Source: Bacteroidota bacterium (GTDB lineage: Bacteria; Bacteroidota; Ignavibacteria; Kapaibacteriales; UBA2268). Taken from it: a stretch of DNA of 13,028 nucleotides. The stretch lies in contig DAHXMP010000188.1 of the NCBI GenBank assembly GCA_027371665.1, positions 1 to 13,028 of the forward strand, written 5' to 3'. Shown one piece after another: positions 1-8,801 of the stretch. The position numbers were made by a program, and so were the translations under genes. Below the pieces are notes generated by a model. It was not told the origin of the DNA. It worked only from the letters and a program-made list of their open reading frames with translations, and did no database searches. Position 1 is the first letter of the stretch. Each line of letters starts with the position of its first letter.

Positions 1-1011
1 AGCCCTCCATTCGTTAAATCGGGTTACATACTTAACGAAATGCTTCTTCATCTCGCTCAAATCACAGGACATATTAAATATGCTCATCATGAGGTCGGAT
101 GCCTCGAAAAAATCGAAAGTGATTACGAAGAGCTTAACGGCAAGAGAGGCGAACAGGTTGAAATCGAATTTCTGCCTACCAATGTCGAACGCATGGGTGA
201 TATAATTGTTCTTGCAAGGTGGATTATCAGAAACATTGCATATAAGCATAAATATGTTGCTACCTTCGTTCCCAAACTTGAACTGGGACATGCAGGCAAC
301 GGCATGCACATTCATATGGCTCTTATGAAAAACGGTAAAAACATGATGCTCGACAGTAAAGGCAAATTATCAAAATTTGCAAAAATGATTATTGGCGGCT
401 TATGCCATTATGCCCCCAGCCTGACTGCTTTCGGTAATATGGTATCAGCATCTTACCTCAGGCTTGTACCTAACCAGGAAGCTCCGACTAAAGTCTGCTG
501 GAGCGAAAGGAACAGGGGCACTCTTATCCGTGTTCCACTGTCCTGGTCTAATGTCAGCAACCTGGCAAACAAAGTGAATCCACAGCAAAAAGAAAAGCTC
601 GCTGAGCCGGACAGCAGGCAGACAGTTGAGTTCAGGAGCCCGGACGGCAGTGCTTTTGCACATCTTCTTCTTGCCGGAATAACTCTTGCGGCTGACTGGG
701 GATTGTCCGATGAAAAGGAATCACTCGACATTGCCGAGCATAATTATGTCAATTCAAACATTCACGGTTCATCTTACTCCATGCTGAGCGAAATTGCTAC
801 AAGCTGTGTCGAATCCTCAGAGATTTTGCTGAAGCACCGCTCGGATTATGAGAGGGATGGAGTTTTTCCTCCGAATGTAATTACATATATTTCCAAAATT
901 CTTCAGAATGAGAACGACAGGAGCCTGAATAACCGCCTGATTGCACTGCCTGACGATGAAAAGCTAAAGGAATCGAGAAGAATTATGCACAGAAATATTC
1001 ATACACATTGA
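1..1011 (+). CDS. Glutamine synthetase, C-terminal catalytic part (5' end outside window)
   Basis: The reading frame is open from base 1 and ends at TGA 1009-1011, leaving 336 residues of a protein whose start lies upstream. It belongs to the glutamine synthetase catalytic fold, which makes glutamine from glutamate, ammonia and ATP in the cytoplasm. Visible landmarks (numbered from base 1) are HHEV followed by the metal-binding EQVEIEF at about 51-57, the GNGMHIH nucleotide/glutamate loop at about 99-105, the arginines of ERNRGTLIRVP at about 169-179, and VEFRSPD at about 209-215. Compared with enterobacterial GlnA from memory, there are about 13 extra residues between HHEV and EIEF and about 20 extra before VEFRSPD. 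The tyrosine adenylylation segment (NLYDLP) is not recognisable. This suggests a divergent subclass not controlled by adenylylation. A GS-like ligase acting on another amine is less likely but not excluded. Confidence 0.9.
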   Translation, partial: SPPFVKSGYILNEMLLHLAQITGHIKYAHHEVGCLEKIESDYEELNGKRGEQVEIEFLPTNVERMGDIIVLARWIIRNIAYKHKYVATFVPKLELGHAGNGMHIHMALMKNGKNMMLDSKGKLSKFAKMIIGGLCHYAPSLTAFGNMVSASYLRLVPNQEAPTKVCWSERNRGTLIRVPLSWSNVSNLANKVNPQQKEKLAEPDSRQTVEFRSPDGSAFAHLLLAGITLAADWGLSDEKESLDIAEHNYVNSNIHGSSYSMLSEIATSCVESSEILLKHRSDYERDGVFPPNVITYISKILQNENDRSLNNRLIALPDDEKLKESRRIMHRNIHTH

Positions 1012-1218
1012 AGATAAATTGACAACTGATAATTGTGATTTTAAAAAAGTTGAATATAAAATGCAGAATGGTTGTGGAATTTCGATTGAAGAATTTACAA
1101 TTTCTAATTTTCAATTTAAATTAAATTTTGAATGAGTGAATTTTTAACAATCTTATTTATTTTCTCGCAAAGAAGCAAAGCCGTTAAGGAATGAAAATTG
1201 TCTGAACCCCAGATTAAA

Positions 1219-1257
1219 CCTCACCCTGAATCTCTCACTTAAAGGCGAGGGACTTTT
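1219..1257. repeat. Dispersed-repeat-like hairpin segment
   Basis: Bases 1231-1240 can pair with 1243-1252 (TCTCTCACTT with AAGGCGAGGGA-type partner, one mismatch at 1237/1246 and G-T pairs at 1233/1250 and 1239/1244), leaving a two-base loop. The flanking cctcaccctgaat and gggactttt are reminiscent of degenerate intergenic repeats I have seen in Bacteroidota and Ignavibacteria genomes. It is not coding. Family membership is inferred from resemblance only. Confidence 0.4.
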
Positions 1258-1370
1258 GAATGATGGTAGCCTAAGAGCAACAAAAGCAACAGATTATTTT
1301 ATTTTTCGCTCGGTTGTCTGACCTGTGATTTGTGTGATTATTTTGATTTTCAAATGATTAATTACACCTA

Positions 1371-1418
1371 CCCCCGCCCTTCCTCAAGGAAGGGAGCCCT
1401 TCGACTCCGCTCAAAGGG
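1371..1418. repeat. Tandem pair of GC-rich hairpins, dispersed-repeat-like
   Basis: Two stem-loops lie back to back. CCCTTCC (1377-1383) pairs perfectly with GGAAGGG (1388-1394) over a TCAA loop. CCCTT (1397-1401) pairs with AAGGG (1414-1418), with an inner GA/TC pair extending the stem. The segment is much more GC-rich than its surroundings and carries a cttcgactccgctca core that resembles common interspersed repeats of Bacteroidota. It sits about 20-60 bases beyond the ilvE stop codon and could act as an mRNA 3' structure. No T-run follows on the ilvE strand, so I do not call it an intrinsic terminator. Confidence 0.45.
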
Positions 1419-1436
1419 ACAATTCTGAAAAATGGA

Positions 1437-2510
1437 TTACACGTCTATGTGCAGGTTCCAGCCGTAGGTGTCTTCTAGTTCGCCGTACTGGATGCCGGTA
1501 ATCGTGTCGTACATTTTTTGTGCGATTGAACCGATTTTACCGCCGTTAATTACGATTGTCCTGCCTTTATAGGACAATTCTCCTACAGGTGAAATGACAG
1601 CTGCGGTCCCCGTACCGAAGACTTCGTTCAGAGTTCCTTTTTCGTTAGCGGTGAATAGTTCATCAATTTCGACGGGACGCTCCGATACATTCAATCCCCA
1701 GCCTCTTGCAATGGCAAGTACAGAATCGCGGGTTACACCGGCAAGGATTGTTCCCTGCTCCAGTGGGGGGGTAATGAGTTCGTCATCGATTACAAACATT
1801 ATGTTCATGGCACCGACTTCGTCAACGAAGCTTCGAGTAACGGCATCCAGCCACAAGACCTGTGAGAAACCTTTTTCTTTTGCTTCCTTCCCGGCAAGGA
1901 GAGAAGCGGCATAATTTGCGGCTGTCTTCGCAGAGCCCAATCCTCCGCGAACTGCACGGACATATTCACTCGCAACCATTATTTTAAGGGGATTCAGACC
2001 TTCGGGATAATATGAAGCTACAGGGGAAGTCATGATTACAAGGGTATAATCGGATGAAACATGAACTCCCAGAAAACTGCTCGAGCCGAACACCACAGGC
2101 CTGATATAGAGCGATGTTCCTCTTTGCTGCGGCACCCAGTCAATATCAACTTTGACGAGTTCAATCATTGCCTCGATGAGTGTTTTGATATCGAAAGGCG
2201 GGATACATACACGGCTCCCGGAATGATTCAGCCTTTTGGCATTCATATCGGGACGAAAAATGTTAACACCGCCCCTGATTGAGCTGAACGCTTTCAAGCC
2301 TTCGAAAATAGACTGCCCGTAATGAAGGGTGCACATTCCCGGTTCCATGGGCAAGGGGCCGTAAGGAACAATTTCACCATCGTTCCAGCTTTCGTTCTTG
2401 TACTCGGCAACATACATATGGTCAGAAAAATAAACCCCAAATCCCAGATTGCTCCAGTCAACATCATTAATCCTTGTATTATCTGCTTTTGTAAATTTAA
2501 AATTAGCCAT
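1437..2510 (-). CDS. ilvE: Branched-chain amino acid aminotransferase
   Basis: This 357-residue protein is a PLP-dependent class IV aminotransferase. It interconverts leucine, isoleucine and valine with their 2-keto acids, using glutamate/2-oxoglutarate, in the cytoplasm. Family marks are LHYGQSIFEGLKAF at 62-75, YIRPVVFGSS at 135-144, the PLP lysine K195 in GGLGSAKTAANYAASL, DEVGAMNIMF at 230-239, and the phosphate-binding FGTGTAA at 298-304. The long form with EVGAMN and EVFGTGTAAVISPVG matches the eukaryote-like BCAT group rather than the shorter enterobacterial IlvE. The ATG at 2510 has GGGAA at 2516-2520 in front of it. It lies 80 bases downstream of the M49 peptidase gene on the same strand, so co-transcription is possible. 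Substrate class is confident; exact preference is not visible. Confidence 0.96.
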   Translation of the reverse strand: MANFKFTKADNTRINDVDWSNLGFGVYFSDHMYVAEYKNESWNDGEIVPYGPLPMEPGMCTLHYGQSIFEGLKAFSSIRGGVNIFRPDMNAKRLNHSGSRVCIPPFDIKTLIEAMIELVKVDIDWVPQQRGTSLYIRPVVFGSSSFLGVHVSSDYTLVIMTSPVASYYPEGLNPLKIMVASEYVRAVRGGLGSAKTAANYAASLLAGKEAKEKGFSQVLWLDAVTRSFVDEVGAMNIMFVIDDELITPPLEQGTILAGVTRDSVLAIARGWGLNVSERPVEIDELFTANEKGTLNEVFGTGTAAVISPVGELSYKGRTIVINGGKIGSIAQKMYDTITGIQYGELEDTYGWNLHIDV

Positions 2511-2590
2511 TACAATTCCCTGATTAAATTTTATCTTTATTACAAAAATAACTGTCGTAATTTAAAACATCAATTGATAAAAATGCAAAG

Positions 2591-4267
2591 TTAATATACA
2601 TATTTAGTATCAATATCCCTCGGAATATCCTTAAGCGATTTTATAATATCCGATTGTTCGTCTGTCATTTTGCAGTATTTGTCCATAAGTTTGACGGCAG
2701 CGTTATAATCGCCCTGAGCCTCTATAGTTAAAAGAGTTTTTGCAAGTTCGGCAACTTTACTGAAGAAAGTGGCAGGGTCGTAGGACAATTTACCGTCTGT
2801 ATTCCTGACGATAGCTTTATTATCTATCAGAAAATTGAGTTCGATAAGGTTTGCTTTACCGTGGGCTTCCTTCGTACCGAACCTTATGGAACGGTATAAG
2901 CCTGCAATATAAGTAACAACCGCCTTTTTCACATACTCATCGTTATAAATATTCATATCTCTGAGAACCTGGTGATTATACAAGCCAAGGACATCGGCTT
3001 TCGCTTCCTCGATTGCCGAAAATCTATCCATCAATGCTTTCCTTATGGTAAGTTTGTCATTCCCGTAAACAGTGCTTCTGCCGAGAGTGTGTGAAACTTC
3101 ATGCAGGGTTACGAGGGTAATGAAAGCCTTTTTATCAACATAAGGCAAGAGGGAAGGATCCAAAATTCTTTCTCCAATAGGAACTACGATTTTTTCAAGC
3201 TTGGCTTCCATCATGTTTTTAAACATCGAATTTTTACCCCCTTTTGCTTCGCGTACTTTCGGGTCGTTTGGCAGTGAAGCGGCAATTGTTTTAATTCCTT
3301 TCTGACAGTCTCCGCCGAAATAAACTACATCCTCAAAATTAATCTGGGAGCCTTCTCCGACTTTGTTCCTTATATACTTTTTATCGTAAGGGAGAGCCAT
3401 TTCAAAATCGAGGACATGTTTTTTATACATCTCGAACTCTTTTGTAGCTTCTTCGTCCTTAATCATAACCACGGCTTCGTAAGCGGTTTTGTAGTTAAAC
3501 ATAGCATCTTCATAATTTTCGATAGGGCCTATTATGACGTCAATATTATTATTTTTTACATCCATCCAAGCCATGTCGCTCTTAAAGTAATTATCCGTCC
3601 TTATCGCCTCAGCACGCAATTTCAGGTAATTTTTAAAAGAAGGATTATCGGCATATTCAGCCGCTTCGTCGAGCTTATCGGCAAGTTTCATAGCAAGTGG
3701 ATAAGCGATATGAAACGGCACTGCTTTAAGTTTACTGCCGTCTCTCACAACTACCGTATACTGACTTTCAAGTTCATCTTTTTGTTCGGGATGGGCTTTG
3801 ATATAATCCTCAAATTCTGTTTTTGCCATATCGGCAGGATAATATGTACCTCCCGGAGGCCTTACCCCGGGGCCGTTGCCGACGAATCTTTTTTCACCGT
3901 AAATCCTGTCATAGGGTCCATAATTAATCATAGCGTATTCGAGTATATCTTTGTTTTCGGGAGCATTGAGTTTTTCCAAAGAATCCCTGACAGCGACAGC
4001 ATCATAAGAAGTTTGCTCCCAAAAAATTTCATCGGCAATTTTTCCCGCTTCGACAAGCATATGAACGAGTTTTTGCTGCCTGTCGGTAAATTTCGACAAA
4101 TCGGTTTTTATTATAGTCGGGGCATAAGCTTTTACTCTTTCTGAAATAGAGGGCAAGGATGTATCACTCATAACACTCTCCTCTCGTTTTGGTTGTTCTT
4201 GTTTCTGACAGCCAAAAAAAACAAAGATATATATTATTGAAATAACAAGTATAAAGAACTTTTTCAT
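2591..4267 (-). CDS. Lipoprotein M49-type (dipeptidyl peptidase III-like) zinc metallopeptidase
   Basis: The 558-residue product begins with a lipoprotein signal: KK, a hydrophobic run at 4-18, and a lipobox FFGC with the acylated cysteine at 20. It should be anchored in an envelope membrane. The zinc site is HEVSH at 389-393, with a second motif EEAKAD at 420-425. This corresponds to the HEXX(X)H and EExxxE/D pair of peptidase family M49. E390 would be the general base, and H389, H393 and E421 the zinc ligands. The family releases dipeptides from peptide N-termini. Classical M49 enzymes have a six-residue HELLGH motif; this one has the five-residue version that I recall from some bacterial members such as that of Caldithrix. 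The start ATG at 4267 is preceded by GAGG at 4275-4278. ilvE follows 80 bases downstream. The fold assignment is firm; the dipeptidyl specificity is inferred. Confidence 0.85.
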   Translation of the reverse strand: MKKFFILVISIIYIFVFFGCQKQEQPKREESVMSDTSLPSISERVKAYAPTIIKTDLSKFTDRQQKLVHMLVEAGKIADEIFWEQTSYDAVAVRDSLEKLNAPENKDILEYAMINYGPYDRIYGEKRFVGNGPGVRPPGGTYYPADMAKTEFEDYIKAHPEQKDELESQYTVVVRDGSKLKAVPFHIAYPLAMKLADKLDEAAEYADNPSFKNYLKLRAEAIRTDNYFKSDMAWMDVKNNNIDVIIGPIENYEDAMFNYKTAYEAVVMIKDEEATKEFEMYKKHVLDFEMALPYDKKYIRNKVGEGSQINFEDVVYFGGDCQKGIKTIAASLPNDPKVREAKGGKNSMFKNMMEAKLEKIVVPIGERILDPSLLPYVDKKAFITLVTLHEVSHTLGRSTVYGNDKLTIRKALMDRFSAIEEAKADVLGLYNHQVLRDMNIYNDEYVKKAVVTYIAGLYRSIRFGTKEAHGKANLIELNFLIDNKAIVRNTDGKLSYDPATFFSKVAELAKTLLTIEAQGDYNAAVKLMDKYCKMTDEQSDIIKSLKDIPRDIDTKYVY

Positions 4268-4405
4268 CGAATAACCTCATAATACATCATTTCAAAAAAG
4301 TAAATTACAATCCGAATTTTGTGTTTGCAAATTTTATTAAATAATTTTTCAATTATTTTTAAAATTCTTAAATTTAATTTTTTTTAAACGCTAATAATGT
4401 TATGG

Positions 4406-4436
4406 ATTGAAATTTACTTGCCATAATATAGATTTA
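4406..4436 (+). promoter_or_regulatory. Candidate Bacteroidota-type promoter for cstA
   Basis: ATTG at 4406-4409 and TAGATTTA at 4429-4436 are separated by exactly 19 bases. This fits the Bacteroidota primary sigma pattern TTTG-N19-TAnnTTTG with one mismatch in each box. It would place transcription start near 4443, about 45 bases before the cstA ATG. The surrounding 4268-4488 gap between divergent genes is very AT-rich, so chance matches are possible. No clear counterpart was found for the opposite-facing peptidase gene. Confidence 0.4.
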
Positions 4437-4488
4437 TTAAATACAAATAATAAAATTTTTTAATCATTTAAATTGAAGGCTAAACAAG

Positions 4489-6315
4489 ATGAATGCCATG
4501 CCTCTTATCATTGTTGCACTTGCAATTTTCGCAATAGCATACAGATTCTATTATTCATTCATTGCATCAAAAGTGGCAATTATAAACGATACAATAGAAA
4601 CACCTGCACATAAATTGAAGGACGGGCATAATTATGTGCCGACGAGCAAATGGGTGTTATTTGGACATCATTTTGCCGCTATAGCTGGTGCGGGGCCTCT
4701 TGTCGGACCGGTACTGGCAGCACAATTCGGCTATTTCCCTGGCTATGTATGGCTCGTATTAGGAGCTGTTATTGCAGGCTCGGTTCATGATTATGTGATT
4801 TTCGTAGCATCAGTAAGACACGACGGGAAATCCCTTGCTGAGATAGCATTGAAAGAAATTGGAAAAGTAAGCGGGATAACGGCATCCATCTCGGTTCTTA
4901 TCATATTAATTGTCGCACTGGCCGGATTGGGTATTGTTGTAGTCAATGCACTTGCTGAAAGTTCGTGGGGTACGTTTACAATAGCTATGACTATACCGAT
5001 AGCAATTTTTATGGGTTTATGGATGTTTAAATTCAGGAAAGGTAAAACTGTAGAAGCGACTATTATAGGAGTTATTTTACTGTCTTTAGCTGTAATCTTA
5101 GGAAAATATATCCCCAATTCATTATTCGCACCATATTTCAGCTTCGACCATAAAACATTGACATTGATGCTTGCAGGATATGGATTTTTTGCATCTGTTC
5201 TTCCAGTTTGGTTGCTTTTATCCCCAAGAGATTACCTAAGCTCATTGATGAAAATTGCAGTTATTTTTTTCCTTGCTATCGGTGTAATCATAGTGGCTCC
5301 ACAAATAAAAATGCCGGCAACAACGAGCTTTATTCATGGCGGGGGGCCTGTAATCCCCGGTACATTATTCCCATACTTATTTATAACCATTGCCTGCGGT
5401 GCTATTTCAGGTTTCCACTCGCTTGTTTCATCGGGGACATCGCCAAAGATGGTTTTCAGGGAGAAAGATATTAAACCGATTGCTATGGGTTCGATGCTCG
5501 TGGAAAGCATGGTCAGCATTTTAGCTTTAATTGCTGCTACGAGCCTTTTCCCGCTGGATTACTTTAAAATTAATGTTTCGGTTGACCAATTCCCGTTGGT
5601 AGCCGCACAGCTTCATGCTATGGGATTTACACAATCAAATTTGGCGGCACTCAGCAAGGAAGTTGGTGAACAAATCGCCGGAAGAACGGGAGGAGCGGTT
5701 TCCCTCGCAGTCGGAATGGCTCAGATTTTTTCATCAATTCCGGGGTTGAAAGGTTTGATGTCATACTGGTATCACTTTGCAATTATGTTTGAGGCATTGT
5801 TTATTCTTACAGTGATTGATGCAGGAACGAGAATAGCAAGATTCGTTTTGCAGGAGTTCCTCGGCAAAGTTTACAAACCGCTTGCGAACACTCATTGGAT
5901 ACCCGGTACAATTGTTACGAGTTTGGTCATCGTTATCTGCTGGGGATATTTCGTTTATTCCGGTTCGATAGCAACCATTTGGCCCATGTTCGGCAGTGCA
6001 AACCAATTGCTTGCCACAGCCGCTCTCGTTATCGGAACATCATATATTATTAATCGCGGAAAAGCAAAATATGCATGGGTTACTATTATCCCAATGTTAT
6101 TTGTAGGTGTAATCACAATAACAGCGGGAATTAAAAATATGTTTAATATTTATCTTCCTATGATGTCTGTACCCGGGAAAGAAATGCAGGGATATATCAA
6201 TTTTATATTAACCGCTATAATTGTAATTTCTGTTTTTGTTATTTTCTTCGATGCAGTACCGAGATGGGTGAAAATCATCAACAAAAAGCTCGTACTTATT
6301 CCAGATGTAAATTGA
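4489..6315 (+). CDS. cstA: Carbon starvation protein A family transporter
   Basis: This 608-residue polytopic inner-membrane protein has hydrophobic segments throughout, starting at 4-26. Its N-terminal CstA signature is unmistakable: [20 protein letters not shown] at 59-78, then the GSVHDY element at 97-102 and the [12 protein letters not shown] loop at 109-120. A second signature, [14 protein letters not shown], lies in the middle. CstA proteins import peptides and/or pyruvate when carbon is short (E. coli CstA; BtsT/YjiY is the pyruvate-proton symporter of the family). It is shorter than the roughly 700-residue E. coli protein, which is common in other phyla. The ATG at 4489 has GAAGG at 4475-4479; the in-frame ATG at 4498 is an alternative. 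It is transcribed away from the peptidase gene and is followed closely by a phosphatase gene. Peptide versus pyruvate as substrate cannot be decided here. Confidence 0.95.
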   Translation: MNAMPLIIVALAIFAIAYRFYYSFIASKVAIINDTIETPAHKLKDGHNYVPTSKWVLFGHHFAAIAGAGPLVGPVLAAQFGYFPGYVWLVLGAVIAGSVHDYVIFVASVRHDGKSLAEIALKEIGKVSGITASISVLIILIVALAGLGIVVVNALAESSWGTFTIAMTIPIAIFMGLWMFKFRKGKTVEATIIGVILLSLAVILGKYIPNSLFAPYFSFDHKTLTLMLAGYGFFASVLPVWLLLSPRDYLSSLMKIAVIFFLAIGVIIVAPQIKMPATTSFIHGGGPVIPGTLFPYLFITIACGAISGFHSLVSSGTSPKMVFREKDIKPIAMGSMLVESMVSILALIAATSLFPLDYFKINVSVDQFPLVAAQLHAMGFTQSNLAALSKEVGEQIAGRTGGAVSLAVGMAQIFSSIPGLKGLMSYWYHFAIMFEALFILTVIDAGTRIARFVLQEFLGKVYKPLANTHWIPGTIVTSLVIVICWGYFVYSGSIATIWPMFGSANQLLATAALVIGTSYIINRGKAKYAWVTIIPMLFVGVITITAGIKNMFNIYLPMMSVPGKEMQGYINFILTAIIVISVFVIFFDAVPRWVKIINKKLVLIPDVN

Positions 6316-6353
6316 TATAAATAAATTACTTGAAAATAATTTTTAGTTTGATT

Positions 6354-7475
6354 ATGAATAATAAATTAAAAAATAAGACGAAGACGGCATTAATACTTTT
6401 TCTTTTTTTAATCCTTTCTGCTTTTCCTTTAAATGCAAAAATACTTATGACACCTTATCTCCAAGGTGTAACTACAAGCAGTATATATATTATGGTTGCT
6501 ACCGATTCAAAAAACGATGTTCTCGTGAAATATTCAAAGGAAAATGAACAAAAAACAATTTCTGAAAAGACAACTTTCTATATTTTAGCAAATGAAAAAA
6601 GCAATGTTTATGTTCACAGGATTTTACTTAAAAAGCTTGAAAGTGCAACTACTTACAAGTATGAAGTTTTTAATGGCAATGGTCAAACGTACGCGGGTAC
6701 TTTTACAACAGCTCCAAAAGAAAATAGAAATTTTAAATTCGCTGTTATGGGCGACTGCCGCTCCAATCCAAATATTCATGCTGCCATTTCAAAAGAAATA
6801 AGAAAACAATCACCGATGTTCGCTATTTATACAGGAGACCTATGTCATGATGGGAAATTTAATTCCTGGAAAAATGAATTTTTCGTACCTGAAGAACTGG
6901 CTTTAATTTCAAATGTCCCTTTTTTCAATGCCGTTGGAAATCATGAATTCGGGACTAATTCGACCGCAGCCTTCATGCAGGCGCCTGAAGGAACTAATTC
7001 AGGCTCAAAATATTATTTTTCTTTTGATTATTCCGACATTCATATTATTATTCTCAATTCACAGGAATCACTTAAAAAAGGAAGCCCTCAATATAATTTT
7101 GCATATAATGACCTGAAAAATTCAAACAAAAAATGGAAAATAGCAGCTATTCACCAACCTATATACTGTTCAGGAGGACATGGCAACAATCCGGCTTTAT
7201 ATGATTTAGCGAATGATATTTTTGACCATTTCGGTGTAAATTTAGTTTTATCGGGTCACTCACATTTCTATCAGAGGAATGTTGTTAATGGCGTTACTTT
7301 TCTGATAATAGCAGGGGGAGGAGCGCCACTGTATTCACCGAAAAAAGCCAACTATACGATTAAAACGGATAAAGTCTATAATTACGGCATCGTCGAAGCT
7401 TCCCCAATTGCACTGCATGTTATTGTATATGATATAAATGGCAATATCATAGATGATTTTGAATTAAGTAAATAA
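6354..7475 (+). CDS. Exported purple acid phosphatase-like metallophosphoesterase
   Basis: From ATG 6354 the product is 373 residues with a Sec signal peptide: basic stretch at 4-10, hydrophobic core at 11-22, likely cleavage after LNA at 28. An in-frame TTG at 6330 would add eight residues, but ATG gives the more ordinary signal peptide; neither has a clear ribosome site. Residues about 30-121 resemble the small fibronectin-like N-terminal domain of purple acid phosphatases. The calcineurin-like catalytic domain follows, with GDCR (133-136), YTGDLCHDG (160-168), GNHE (195-198), IHQP (266-269) and GHSH (301-304), which supply the two-metal ligands D134, D162, N196, H267, H302 and H304. It should hydrolyse phosphate esters outside the cytoplasm; the substrate is unknown. 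No lipobox or T9SS tail is visible, so it is probably periplasmic. It starts 38 bases after the cstA stop and may share its transcript. Confidence 0.88.
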   Translation: MNNKLKNKTKTALILFLFLILSAFPLNAKILMTPYLQGVTTSSIYIMVATDSKNDVLVKYSKENEQKTISEKTTFYILANEKSNVYVHRILLKKLESATTYKYEVFNGNGQTYAGTFTTAPKENRNFKFAVMGDCRSNPNIHAAISKEIRKQSPMFAIYTGDLCHDGKFNSWKNEFFVPEELALISNVPFFNAVGNHEFGTNSTAAFMQAPEGTNSGSKYYFSFDYSDIHIIILNSQESLKKGSPQYNFAYNDLKNSNKKWKIAAIHQPIYCSGGHGNNPALYDLANDIFDHFGVNLVLSGHSHFYQRNVVNGVTFLIIAGGGAPLYSPKKANYTIKTDKVYNYGIVEASPIALHVIVYDINGNIIDDFELSK

Positions 7476-7528
7476 TGTTTTAGGAAAAAATATATTTAGT
7501 GCAGAAAAAATAAGTAACAAGGGGCAAC

Positions 7529-8689
7529 CTATTTTCCGTAAATACAAATATCATTAACAAAAATTTCGCTTTCATTTGAAATGTCATAAATTGCAATATC
7601 AACAAATTTAGTTACTTCATCAACTTTAGCTTTAAAATTCCTCACTGTTTCATCTTTAAGCATGTTGCTCGGGGGATAAATCCCAATATATTGATATGGA
7701 TAATCGCCCACCATCTTTCTATTAACATAAACCATACCACCAGAACCCCAATTACCATTAATTTCAACCCATCTGAATTTTATGTAAGATATGTATGTGG
7801 AATCTTTGAACATTATTCTTAAAATTGTAGTGTTAGTCTGATCCAAATAAGTCACTTCTTTTTCAGATTTGTAACAAAATTCTGTACATTTAGTTGTTCC
7901 AAAACCAAAAGCATTTTCCATGTCGAATTTATTGCAATATTTCACTCCTGGTTGACTTTGAAACTCTCCTCTTTTTATTATTTCAAATATTATTCCACCC
8001 GGAAATGATAACGAACTGTCATAAGAGAAATGCTTTTCGCATATCACACTTAGTCGTTTAGGAATATTTAAAGTATCGTAATTCTTTAAGTCATAGTTAT
8101 ATAATATACTAAAATAGTCTCTTTCATTTTTAAGTACGTTCTGATACCTTGCTTCCCTGATTTTATAATAGTTTGCCATATTCTTATTTTCAATCAGGAA
8201 ATAAATAATTATTAATGAAAATATTATATATTGTACTCCAAATAATAACCTTCGGATTTTTTTATTTTGGAAAAAAGAAAGAGAATTATCAACAAGGAAA
8301 TTTACATTTTTATTATTCTTGTTATTTACTGCAACATCTGTCCAAGGTTTATCGAGAGCATAGAAGCATAAAATATCAAGATTCTTTTTAACAATTGAAA
8401 TAATATCATCATTAAGCTTGGTTTTGAAAAATATTTTAAGAACCTTTGAAGTAAACATAGCAAAATTTTCTTTACTGAAATCAACTGGCTTGCCATCGAG
8501 AACGAAATCATAAATATTACTCAATTCTATAAGTTTCTCTTTTATATCCCGAATTAAATCTTCGAATTGCATAGGGATAGTGCCGATATTTTTTTCTTTA
8601 GCTATAGTTAATATTCGCTCCCGCAGGAAATCAGCTTCTGCTTTTGTGATTTTAATTTCGTGAAATTCAAATTTGAAAACCTGTTTCAT
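7529..8689 (-). CDS. Unrecognised single-pass membrane protein
   Basis: I do not recognise this 386-residue protein. Residues 1-145 are hydrophilic, mostly helical-looking and lysine-rich (many K, E and I), followed by a basic KKIRR at 143-147. One membrane segment spans about 149-166. The rest (167-386) is polar with aromatic and beta-like character and ends in a segment at about 360-386 that looks like the last strands of a jelly-roll or carbohydrate-binding-type sandwich. By the positive-inside rule the N-terminus is cytoplasmic and the C-terminal domain extracytoplasmic. Cysteines at 217, 252, 268 and 272 could form disulfides. ATG 8689 has GAGG at 8695-8698. It converges with the phosphatase gene (53-base gap) and diverges from the T9SS cargo gene. 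The layout resembles a membrane-anchored sensor or anti-sigma-like protein, but no known domain supports that, so function is left open. Confidence 0.8.
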   Translation of the reverse strand: MKQVFKFEFHEIKITKAEADFLRERILTIAKEKNIGTIPMQFEDLIRDIKEKLIELSNIYDFVLDGKPVDFSKENFAMFTSKVLKIFFKTKLNDDIISIVKKNLDILCFYALDKPWTDVAVNNKNNKNVNFLVDNSLSFFQNKKIRRLLFGVQYIIFSLIIIYFLIENKNMANYYKIREARYQNVLKNERDYFSILYNYDLKNYDTLNIPKRLSVICEKHFSYDSSLSFPGGIIFEIIKRGEFQSQPGVKYCNKFDMENAFGFGTTKCTEFCYKSEKEVTYLDQTNTTILRIMFKDSTYISYIKFRWVEINGNWGSGGMVYVNRKMVGDYPYQYIGIYPPSNMLKDETVRNFKAKVDEVTKFVDIAIYDISNESEIFVNDICIYGK

Positions 8690-8801
8690 CAGTGCCTCAT
8701 TAGTTCCCGTACAAGATTAATCAAAACTTATTGAAGTCAGCAACAGCTATAATATTTTTGCGACAAATTTTTTCCAAATATAAGGAAATAGAAAGAAACA
8801 A

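Larger units (their letters stand above)
1012..1436. other. Gene-free intergenic stretch with repeat-like segments
   Basis: No convincing coding frame was found on either strand between the glutamine synthetase stop and the ilvE stop. The first 130 bases are AT-rich and plain. From about 1161 the sequence changes to short segments that look like dispersed intergenic repeats of this phylum: a cgcaaagaagcaaagc-type tract at 1166-1181, a hairpin segment at 1219-1257, and a double hairpin at 1371-1418. ilvE ends at 1437, so the last hairpins lie downstream of ilvE. They lack a following T-run on the minus strand and do not look like a standard terminator. The repeat nature is judged from composition and memory of similar sequences, not from a search. 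Confidence 0.5.

Noticed and set aside
1377..1418. Hairpins as an intrinsic terminator of ilvE
   Set aside because: On the ilvE strand no T-run follows the stems; the structure fits a dispersed repeat better.
3416..4144. A 242-codon open frame on the plus strand
   Set aside because: It lies wholly antisense to the M49 peptidase gene, has a composition typical of a reverse-strand shadow (many F, I, H) and shows no family motif.
6330..6353. TTG 6330 as start of the phosphatase
   Set aside because: ATG 6354 gives a normal signal peptide and there is no ribosome site supporting the TTG.
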